DNA from: Roridomyces roridus
Taxonomy: Eukaryota > Basidiomycota > Agaricomycetes > Agaricales > Mycenaceae
Direction: 5' to 3'
Assembly (NCBI GenBank): GCA_029378245.1
Contig: JARKIF010000024.1
Coordinates: forward strand, 434,001 to 498,000
DNA length: 64,000 bases
Shown in pieces: positions 56,301 through 64,000 of this stretch (the first letter of the stretch is position 1; each line of letters opens with the position of its first letter). A program made the position numbers and the translations under genes. The notes under the pieces were generated by a model. The model saw nothing but the letters and a program-made list of their open reading frames with translations. It was not told where the DNA came from and did not search any database.

Positions 56301-57330
56301 TCTTGCCCTGCAAGCTGAGAGCGTGGAACAGCTTAAGACACGAGATAGTGGCCGCACTTTGCGGCATATCGGGCATTGAAGGGTACCAGCCTTGCAAGAG
56401 GAGCTGCTCCCAGTGGGGCTGGCATCCACGGCGGGTGCATGCACAGAAATCCACCGCGACCTGATGAAACCCATTGGTGTGGAGGACCACAAATTTGTCG
56501 TATCCTCGGCGGGCGCGAGGGCAGGCTTCGGCATTGGAGTGGCCCAGCTGTACCCTCAAACCAAGCCGGCGGAGGCTGAAACGCTGGAAAAAAATGCCGC
56601 TCCATTTCTGAAAGCTATGCTCAGAGCCCGAAGTCATGCAAGGAAATGAAAACGCTCACCTCAATGCGACAAAGCGGCTTGGCATGGTGAGACCGCACCA
56701 TGCATTCTTGACAGAGCAGCTGCCCTCCAAAACATTCCGTGCAACGAAAGTGGGCAGCAAGGCCGCAGGAACAGGTAGTTCCTTCCCCCATGAGCCCCTC
56801 CCGAGTCACCAAGACACGCAGATACTCGTCACGATACTTGTCGACCCAGTGCTTCAGTGCGTCGTCCTAGGGCGGCACAAGTTAGCCAGGTCCTCGGCAA
56901 CGATGAAGAGGACTCACTGAGGTGGCGTACCGCTTACGCTTGCGTGTGCGAGGCTCCTGGACTTGGTGCACAATTGCTACGTCTTCCCATGCGCCCTCGT
57001 CCTCCAAATCCACAGTGATGGGCGTGCTCAAGGAGGTGGCATGAGAGATTGTAACTCTCTGCGTGTGAGCGCGTCGTCCATCTTGAGTCAAATGCCCCGC
57101 GCGCGCACTTGCGGAGTGGGGTGGCACGGCAGCCTGGGTGGAATATCCAAAGGCAGCCAAGGGGTATGAATTTTTGGCCAGCTTCCGTTTGGCCCGAGCG
57201 CCTGGAGTGATTCGACCTTGCAATGGTATGCCGCCGGTCTTGAAGGAGGAATGGGTAGGTAGATGACGGAAAGATTTTTTTTCAAATTGATGTAAATGAT
57301 AGTCGGTGCGCCACTTGCCTGGCCGCCCAT
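53386..57330 (-). CDS. KDZ-type DDE transposase, apparently intact
   Basis: Transposase of the Kyakuja-Dileera-Zisupton group, a nuclear cut-and-paste enzyme. About 12 exons; every GT-AG junction I tried keeps frame. Likely start MGGQ at 57330 with a GC-AG intron 57239-57318 (donor GCAAGT). Motifs in order: RTRKRKRY; DALKHWVDKYRDEYL; the CxC zinc finger CSCG, RCTECFG, LCQECMVRSH near 56700-56780; a Cys/His-rich segment FCACTRRGC; FLAIDVCFRLKRK (first catalytic Asp); CTGLAALDHANTK and GVGDLQAGEKYGNMDY; FSYDIMCQWYKK (second Asp); PKLHILGHLKFCQ; and ADMEGIERIWS (Glu). A coiled-coil, acidic C-terminus ends LLGYEEL. No frameshift in almost 4 kb, unlike many neighbours, so it may be recently active. 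The exact first exon is uncertain. Confidence 0.9.
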
Positions 57331-57403
57331 AGCCGTGAAGTAAACAAATAGATAAGTATGATGTTGGTAAGGAGAAGGAAAGAAAATCCTGCATGCCCCG
57401 CAA

Positions 57404-58174
57404 CTACGATTCCTTGTCACTGGAAATGATGATGCATTCCCGCACAGAGGCTTCCGCCGAGTCGAAAGCTCGGTCCACACTGGTCGTCACCTCCACAGCA
57501 CGAAATGAGCCATCCGAGACTCTATCCCGAGCAGTACGGAGGGCCGCATCCCTGTTTGAAACACATTAATGCTTTGAAAAAGAAAGAAGAAAAAAGAGAG
57601 AAATTGTGCACCTATCAGCCAAAATCGTCGTGTCCTTGCCACCGGAGACAACGAAAAGAGTAGGGCCTCAGGAGCACGTGGGGGTCGAGGGTGCAGACGG
57701 GGAAGGAGCTGTGCGCGCATGCTTGTGGTGCCTGCGCGAAGGTGTCGAGGGCGTCTTTGTGCGGGCTGCGTTTGCGGGCAGAGGTGTAGCCACGTGGCGT
57801 CCAGTGGAAGGCGTCGAGGGTGTCGAATATGCGGATGTGAGGCCGGATGAGGTGGTCGACGTGGTGGAGGCAGGTATAAGCTCGCGGATGCCCTGGTTCC
57901 ACGCAGCTACTGCTGCCTTCCAGCCACGGTATTTGTTGTGGATGTTGCCGCGATATCCGGTTATCTGAGGACCAGCCCCGGCCCTTCCACAGTGTCAGAG
58001 GATGAGAGGATGGTGCAAGCGTACATACCATGTGTCGTAGACGCCCGGAACGACACCTCGGATGACCACGTAGAAGTCGAGGTCTTCGCGATGGCGGAGT
58101 GCAGGGTCTCCAAAGTAGATGAGATCGTCGTCGAACGTGAGTTGCTGAAGCGCCGCGTTGAGGTCGTTGCTCAT
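57404..58174 (-). CDS. RNase H1 N-terminal-domain-like protein, internal TGA
   Basis: Starts MSNDLNAALQQLTFDDD at 58174; FYVVIRGVVPGVYDTW and the spliced continuation ITGYRGNIHNKYRGW match the RNase H1 N-terminal (viroplasmin-like) fold, which binds RNA/DNA hybrids. No RNase H catalytic domain follows. A Thr/Ser/Pro-rich linker ends at an in-frame TGA (about 57673-57675). The frame then continues PTLFVVSGGKDTTILADR, an intron, and DAALRTARDRVSDGSF to the stop at 57404, which looks like a second, degenerate copy of the domain. The gene is co-oriented with the transposase, only 74 bp upstream of it. It is either truncated by the stop or needs an exon arrangement I cannot see. Confidence 0.65.
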
Positions 58175-58296
58175 GAGAAACGAGGAAGGGAGGAATCAGA
58201 TCGGAATCACCCAAGCCTGACATGTAGACCAAGCCTCATAAGTAGGAGCGGACAAGCAGATTTATTCACATATGTACGCCTACGCTACTTTTGTTT

Positions 58297-59245
58297 CTAG
58301 GGAGACCGAAAGAGAGGGATTTTGGCGCGCGACAGCTTTTTGGAATTGAGGGCTGAAAGATGCCCGCCGTGATCGACCCAGACCGTGCTCTTGGGGCATA
58401 TACATGCGCACGCTGGACAGTCAGACCCTCCACAGTGCTCGCATGTGGGAAAGTAGTGCCCGCCTTCGTGCTCAATCCATTCGTTCGACACCTCACAGAG
58501 GCATGCGCAGCCGATACACCCATCTCCAAAACAATGGCGGCATCGTGGGGAATGCACAGGCCAGCGGGAAACGCCGTCGAGCGTGGGGAGTACATTCTCG
58601 TCGTTGTCTTCCTCCGAGTCGGATGCTGCGAGCGCAGAGATTGTGCGCTCGATTGCGGGATATCGTGGTGAGGGAGGGCTGGCGGCGGCTCGGGGATTAC
58701 GGCGTTCGCGCTCGAGGCGGGCAGGTAGGTGTTCATTGTAGACTCGTTCTTTGTCTTGTTGCCTGTACAGAATCGTGAGTGAAAGAGTGGTGTGAGTGAG
58801 AGATGATGGTGGACGTACCTGGCTTTTTTCTGGACGCGAGAGGCACGTTTATGTGCTGCGCGTTCGGCCTCGGATTTCCTGTACCCCATTTGAGGTTGGG
58901 CTTTAAAGAGAGGCCTAGGACGAAAAGTATGTGCACCGGTAACGATAGTTGTCAGAGTGCTCGGCGGCCTTTTGCTTGGCTTTGGAATGGGCAATGGGGT
59001 CTTGAGCCACGCGCGCGCGAGTGCTATAAGAGGGAGAAGGTCAAGTGAGAATGCCAGTTAATATAAGGGACTCACCGTTGCATGCGCTCGCGGGCTTTTC
59101 GCCGACGCAGGTCCACATTTCTAGACAAGACTGTGAGGACATAATTGTAAGCATTTGGTACTTACTTATCCTCGTAGTCTTGGCGGGACTGCTTGAGATG
59201 TTCAAGCTTGACCTTGGGGTCGAGCCGAGGACGACCCCGCGGCAT
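58297..59245 (-). CDS. Basic coiled-coil protein with C-terminal Cys cluster
   Basis: The start MPRGRPRLDPKVKLEHLKQS is an AT-hook-like motif (PRGRPR) expected to bind AT-rich DNA. It is followed by basic helices (NVDLRRRKARERMQR, AHSKAKQKAAEHSDN, ERAAHKRASRVQKKARQQDK). The C-terminus holds two similar Cys-rich units, CRHCFGDGCIGCACLCE and CEHCGGSDCPACACICP, each followed by a V/W-x-D/E-H pattern, suggesting a duplicated zinc-binding module. Four or five exons; one join near 58990-59060 (MQR to LARVAQD) has no perfect phase. It is co-oriented with its neighbours. Similar MPRGRPRL proteins accompany KDZ elements in agaric genomes, as far as I recall. Probably nuclear and DNA-binding; activity unknown. 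Confidence 0.6.
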
Positions 59246-59657
59246 GAGTGAGGATCGGTGGTGGTGGAGAGAGTAAGAGAGAAGTGAGTCCAAATACAGG
59301 AATGGATCTGACATGGAATGTCAGTTCCCGAATGAAAGTCCAAGGCTGATTTATTTCGTACACGTCTTTCCTCCTCCTTTCCTCCTCCCAGAATGCCCCG
59401 GATTTCTTTTCCACGAGAGGAGGACTGCTAGCCGTTCTTCTCCAAAAAAAAAAAAGGTGATACGAACGCGTTCTCACTTATCCGAACAAAAACAAAGGGC
59501 TCAAGGCGAATTTTACTTGAATTTTACTTCTGAGTCCCAAGGGAGCAAATATATACATTCTCTAATCCAAGGAGTACAGGAGGAGCAGGTTAAGAGAGAC
59601 AAGTACGCGAACAAGAAAAGGAAACGAGCGCGGTATGTGAGGGGCCGAAACAAAGAG

Positions 59658-61485
59658 CTATGCACAACGTATCTTCTTGGGAAGGGGCTCCTCCTCCTCG
59701 TCGTCTCCATCCCCGCCCTCGTTTTCGACATCCGTGAGGTCGCTGATATCCCCAGCCTCAGCCTCCGCCCACAGCTCCGCCCGCACCCGCCCCGCGTAGT
59801 TGCCCATCTTCACATCTTTCAAGAGCGAGAATTTCTTGAGCGCGGTGGCCCAACGCGCTTGACGTGCTTGCTCCCGCGCTGCGACGTCTTCCTCCGAGGC
59901 AGTGGCAGCCCAGGCTACGTCCGACTTGAATCCATTCGCCGCCCAGCGAAAAAGCCCGCCCGCAGAATACTGGATGAGCGAGAAACGCTCCTCCCCCGCT
60001 TGAATGGGGGTGTTGGAATGCGTGACGACCGTGGATGGGATGAGGATGCTGCATCCGGGCGGGAACCGTATAATGAGATTGTAATCCCACAATACGAGAT
60101 GCCCGCCCTTGTCCGGATCGAAGTGGCCGAGCGCGCTGATGAGGCACATCCCGTCGGTGGCATTACCGTGGTCGGCGTGCGGAGGGGAGACGGAGTGAGG
60201 ACCGAGATTGGCGGTGAGGGCGGCGAAGGGGCTGCGTGGAAAGAGCCGACGTAGTCCCGGGTGTTTCTTGCGCAGCTCGCGCGTGGTGCGATAATATTGG
60301 GAGTGGATGGGATAACACAGGGCCTGGAAGGGGCCTGAGAGGAAGCATGAGCCAAAGAGCGGCAGGTAGAAGAAAGAAGGAACACACCGTATCCGTATGT
60401 TGCCGTGCGGCGTATGCTGGGTCTGGCAATCAGCTTGTCCATCGCGCGGCGGTGGCGGGCGGACATCTTGAAGTTGCCGACGTCGGTGCGACCGCCCCCG
60501 AAGCCAAAGCCATCGATGGCGGCGGGGAAGCCCTGCTCGTCGTCGTATGCACGTCGATGATGGCATGCATCAGCGGGAAAAGACATTTCCTCCCGCGCGA
60601 GGCGCATAGCAGCTGTCGCGTCGTCGTTGACGGGCGTCCAAGCCTTGCCGGGCAGCGGGGGTGCGATGAGCGAGCCGATGATGTGGCCCGTGCTATCGAG
60701 GATGGCGTGAGTCTTTCTGAGAGACTCACGTCAGTCGAGGGGACGGTAAAGGGAGGGGAAGGACTCACTCTCCGGCCCAGTCGGCGTATTGCATATGGGA
60801 CTTGAGGAATTCGACGTCCCGAGCGTAAGCAAGCAACGGATGCTCAAGTGGCGTTTGGAGGCCGGTCCACCGGGGTTTGGAGGAACGAAAGTCGGTGGCA
60901 GAGAAAGGGACGTGAAGGGGTGAGGCGGCGGCTGCCTTTGCGAGCACAGACGGGGTGGGAGTGGGTGGCAACGGATCGTCGTCGGCGAGACGAGCATCAG
61001 CTTGACGTTTCTTGTGTTCATGCTCCCGCTTCTTCAATTTCTTCTTTTGCACGCGGCTGAGAGTAGGGGAGGAGGCGGTGAGGATGGATGTGGGCGTGGG
61101 CGAGTTGGAAGGCGGCGTCGGGAGCTCGAGCTCGTGCTCATCCTCGTCGGGATGCAAGCCTTGGTCTTCGCGCGCAATGCGTTCGGCGTTTTCGCGAATC
61201 AGTCCCGCCTGCAGGTCAAAGTGCTGGCATACAATGGGTGGGCCAAAGTCTAGAGTAAGTATTAGCAATGGTAAGATGAAGGGACGAGCTGAGTGAATCG
61301 TAGAAGTACAAAACGCCCTCGCCCTGCCCTGTGGTGTATGGGTTGGGCAGAGGGCGTGAAGAGAAGAAGAAAGCCGTCAAGTCGGCCCTGCCCTGTGGTA
61401 TATGGGTGGGGCACGACTCTCCGGAGGGATTGGAAAGAAAAGGAAGGGGAAAAGGAGTGAAGAACGCACCAGGGTTGTCCTCCAT
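59658..61485 (-). CDS. TET/JBP-type 2OG-Fe(II) dioxygenase, KDZ-linked
   Basis: Predicted nucleic-acid base oxygenase related to animal TET and trypanosome JBP proteins, which hydroxylate 5-methylcytosine or thymine using 2-oxoglutarate, Fe(II) and O2. Start MEDNPD at 61485, then a 220-nt intron (61252-61471) and a Lys/Glu-rich region (KKKLKKREHEHKKRQ). Core: YADWAGEKTHAILDSTGHII, PPLPGKAWTPVNDD, MSARHRRAMDKL, CYPIHSQYYRTTREL, then the iron ligands HADHGN (near 60175) and VTHSNTP, with the 2OG-binding Arg in ERFSLIQYSAGGL. The acidic, NLS-bearing tail ends PLPKKIRCA at 59658. All introns fit, so it seems functional. Fungal TET/JBP genes are often carried next to KDZ transposases; this matches. 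The assignment as TET/JBP is strong from the motifs, the substrate is inferred. Confidence 0.85.
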
Positions 61486-61696
61486 GGTCTCGTCGTAAGT
61501 AGTGTATTGTGGTTGCTGGCAGCCTTTGTTTGAGGCACGTGAGTAGTGGCTGGACGCGTTTGTTTGCGTTCGCTGGCTCACCTGCCTTTCTCGGCGGTAT
61601 TTGAAATTTCCACTTTCTCGCCTTGCCCAACTCGTTCTCGCCCAACCCATCGTTTCAGTCCCGATCGTTTACACCCTCCATCCCTCACATCCACAC
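61486..61696. promoter_or_regulatory. Divergent promoter between TET/JBP and KDZ-associated gene
   Basis: Start codons at 61485 (minus) and 61697 (plus) leave 211 bp, so the two element genes probably share a bidirectional promoter. No TATA box seen. Confidence 0.5.
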
Positions 61697-64000
61697 ATGA
61701 CTCGCGGAAACAAAGGGTTCTTCTTCGGTGAACCCCTCGCCCTCCTCCGCAAACACTTCGCCGCCTATACCGCGCAGCGCCGCAAAGCCAAATTCTGGAA
61801 CGCATTCGATCCCGAATGGGATGCCGCCTACCCTGCTCTCAACGACGACGAAAAAGCCGAGCTTGGCACTGCAGAGGCTGAGTACGAGCAAGAAAAAGAG
61901 GATGTCAAGGCACGAAACGTGGTGGAGAAAAGAAAGAAGGGGCGGAAGGCTATAATCACGTCCGAGCCCGAACCGAATGCCCGTCTGAATGAGCTGCGTG
62001 CTCGTTCTGTGACCCACCAGGTACGTCCTCGTATTTCTATCTAATTTTTATGACAGCATTTATCATTGAAAATTACAGTGTCAATGGCGCAGATGCAAGG
62101 GATTAGTTCAATGCAGTGATACACAAGTTTATGCATCTTTTCAGGTTTAGTTCCCAGGTTTTGCTGGATAGGGAAGTCAACTAGACATGGCAATATGGCC
62201 CTGACACAGGTTATGGATGGATGCCTATCATGTGGTAGCACCACCCAAGGGCCAAGGCAAGCCTGGGACACAGGTCCTAAAAGTGCAAGTTGAGACGCAA
62301 CTCCCAGACGCAAGACGCAGCTCCCAGACGCAGGTCATGTGATCAAAGTTTGGATCAAATGTTGATTCAAGAATCTGATACAAGTGATCAGATGGTCACA
62401 TGTTCCCACAATCTTACATAATCCATGATCAGGCAATATTCCAATGTGTTGAAAACTCTCATTGTAAATCCACTTGTTATTGTTATCTATCTATTGCTGC
62501 ATATTTGACAAGAAAATGGGTAGATCTGAGTCAAAGTGTTTGGAATTTTTCATTTGATCAGTGTGTTGTTACACTAATGAAAGATACTACTTTATAATCT
62601 CAGTTGCCCATGTGGTCGAATGTCAAAACATGCCAAAGGCCAGCAGCAAAAAGATGGCCAAATGAGGAAATTTCCAGTTTTGGTATTTCAAATTATCTCC
62701 ATCACCTAATTTCCTGATAGAACCTAGCTTGGAAGTCACATGACCTGTGTATTGGAGTTGCGTCTCAACTCACCACTTGCGTCTCTGTCTTGCGTCTCAA
62801 CTTGAGATCATGTGACCTGCGTCTTGGACTTGCATCAAGCTAAAATGGCCTGACATGTGACCTGCACTTGTGCACACTGTATCGTCTCAGCCTACCACTT
62901 GAGCCAGGTATTTTTCAATGAAAAATGACTTTATAAATTTTGGTCTACTGTACTAACATCAAGCTAGAAAATTGAATCTTGGTTTAACAACGCCCGCACC
63001 AGCGCGAAGACGCGCAAAGTCGAGCCTTTCCGCGCTTGGCTCAACCGTCTCACAAAGATGGCTGGCCGTCCCCGACACCTTCATGTCGTGCGGGTGCTTT
63101 GGCAGCACGAGATCCACGGCCCGAGGTTGCACCGCCAGTATGAGCGGCAGTACAAAGTCGACGCCTACGCAGAGGAGCAGGAGGCAGGGGTCGATCCGGC
63201 GGATGTGAGCCCAGAGTCGGTGAAGGAGAACGCGGAGGAAGGGCATGCAGACGTCGATGGTGGGGAAGGCGTGAATTCGGGGGGGGCTGTAGGGCAACTC
63301 GAGAGCGGCGGAGGTGACGAGGTGGATGAAGATACCAGCGTGGAGGAGTTGCAGGAAGACGGAGACGAAGAAGATGGTCAGGGCGTGGGACGCGCGGGTC
63401 CCCTCAATCGCAAATTTGACGTGGGTCGGGCCTACTTTGCAGCCCTCAACACAGTGGAGCGTAACGACATCTATGATCGGAGGGAGGCGGACTACCAGGC
63501 GCGACTCGCCGCGTACGAGCGAGAATTGAGAGGTGTGGCGGCTCTCGACGCCGAGGAGCTCTCTGAGTACGTGTTGGGATCATCTTTTCTTCGTCACTAA
63601 CCCTTTCCGCAGACAACGTGCGCACGCTGAGGCCATATCCCAACCGGCACTCGCCGCGCTCTGCCAGCAGATGGGCTGCAAAGGCCTGTTGTTGCTGGCA
63701 GATCTCGTCAAAGACGAGAAGGGAGATAGGGTCTTCATGTCGATGTGAGTGCTTGTGTGTATTCTCGTGGCTTGTTACTTACCTCAAAGCAGGGTCAGTG
63801 AAGGGGAGCTGCCCAATCATTCGTCCGTCAAGTTTCGAGAATGGGCGCCTGAACGGAGCCAGGCCGCGATGCAGGCTTTTGCCGACTTCCTCGTCGCAAT
63901 GGATCACGACGCCCGAGGTCCGTATTCATTTCCTCTTCATGCGATGCGTCTCATCTTGTACGACAGGAATTCTCAAGAGCGCCAAGGACGCCGGTCCTCC
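61697..64000 (+). CDS. KDZ-element-associated protein (partial, runs off the window)
   Basis: Starts MTRGNKGFFFGEPLALLRKH at 61697. Exon 1 contains FWNAFDPEWDAAYP and a charged helix (EYEQEKEDVKARNVVEKRKK). After a 947-nt intron (62021-62967) it continues KIESWFNNARTSAKTRK and RAWLNRLTKMAGRPRHLHV, an acidic linker, YFAALNTVERNDIYDRREAD with a coiled coil, then ALCQQMGCKGLLLLADL, KGDRVFMS and FREWAPERSQAAMQAFADFL. Further introns follow near 63568-63612 and 63748-63791; the 3' end lies outside. The SWFNN pattern with a basic region recalls a homeobox-like or HTH helix, but I do not claim that fold. Genes of this type occur beside KDZ transposases in agarics; function unknown, probably DNA or chromatin binding. 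Confidence 0.65.
62021..62967 (+). mobile_element. Insertion-derived long intron
   Basis: A 947-nt intron in a gene whose other introns are about 45 nt. The interior is AT-rich. Near its ends CATTTATCATTGAAAATTAC (62057-62076) is inverted at 62908-62927 with two differences, and AGTTGAGACGCAA (62288-62300) is inverted exactly at 62758-62770, with several further GACGCAA/TTGCGTC copies. This symmetrical pattern is typical of a non-autonomous TIR element. The flanks share AATTTT, but a clean target duplication is not certain. Confidence 0.6.

Noticed and set aside
57615..58232. 205-codon minus-strand frame upstream of the transposase
   Set aside because: Another frame of the same strand gives the RNase H1-N motif YVVIRGVVPGVY with proper introns, so this one is a shadow.

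Overview
The window looks like nuclear DNA of a mushroom-forming basidiomycete (Agaricomycetes). Its genes carry many introns of about 40-60 bp with GT-AG borders. It encodes NB-ARC/TPR NLR proteins, large F-box and MYND paralog families, a CYP63-like P450, DUF6534-type membrane proteins, a kinase with an MLKL-like N-terminus, and a KDZ transposase beside a TET/JBP-type oxygenase, a pairing known mainly from this group of fungi.

Layout. 1.3-5.0 kb (-): NLR with about 15 nearly identical 126-bp TPR units. 6.0-7.5 kb (+): 11-exon MDR oxidoreductase, then an intron-containing tRNA-Pro. 7.9-11.1 kb (+): an F-box gene split by about 1.5 kb of foreign sequence and carrying a stop codon. 11.1-15.8 kb (-): two paralogous MYND zinc-finger genes with a hAT-type MITE between them. 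16.6 kb: candidate small secreted protein. 18.5-21.7 kb (+): MLKL-like bundle, kinase and two FHA domains. 21.9-24.5 kb (-): P450. 25.1-26.7 kb (+): acidic protein of unknown function. 27.3-32.9 kb (+): a second NLR, with an MLKL-like N-terminus, broken by a 2.3-kb long-TIR element that itself holds a Tc1/mariner-like MITE. 33.7-34.7 kb (+): secreted fruit-body-type protein. 35.2-49.6 kb: five F-box paralogs, only one of them intact, around a 7TM receptor-like gene and a DUF6534-like gene. 49.7 kb to the window end: a mobile-element block with hairpin-rich repeats, a Cys-rich ORF, an apparently intact KDZ transposase, an RNase H1 N-terminal-type protein, a basic Cys-rich protein, a TET/JBP-type 2OG-Fe(II) dioxygenase and a divergently transcribed KDZ-associated gene that leaves the window.

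How it fits together. The left and middle parts resemble a fast-evolving immune and ubiquitin-related repertoire (NLRs, kinase, F-box, MYND) full of frameshifts, stops and precise transposon insertions. Four insertions have readable target-site duplications, and two of these fall inside coding exons so that removing the element and one duplication rebuilds the frame. The right part is a co-oriented KDZ/TET gene block, the most system-like feature in the window. Exon joins were inferred by eye from splice sites, reading-frame continuity and comparison with paralogs in the window. Family names rest on motif recognition, not on database searches.
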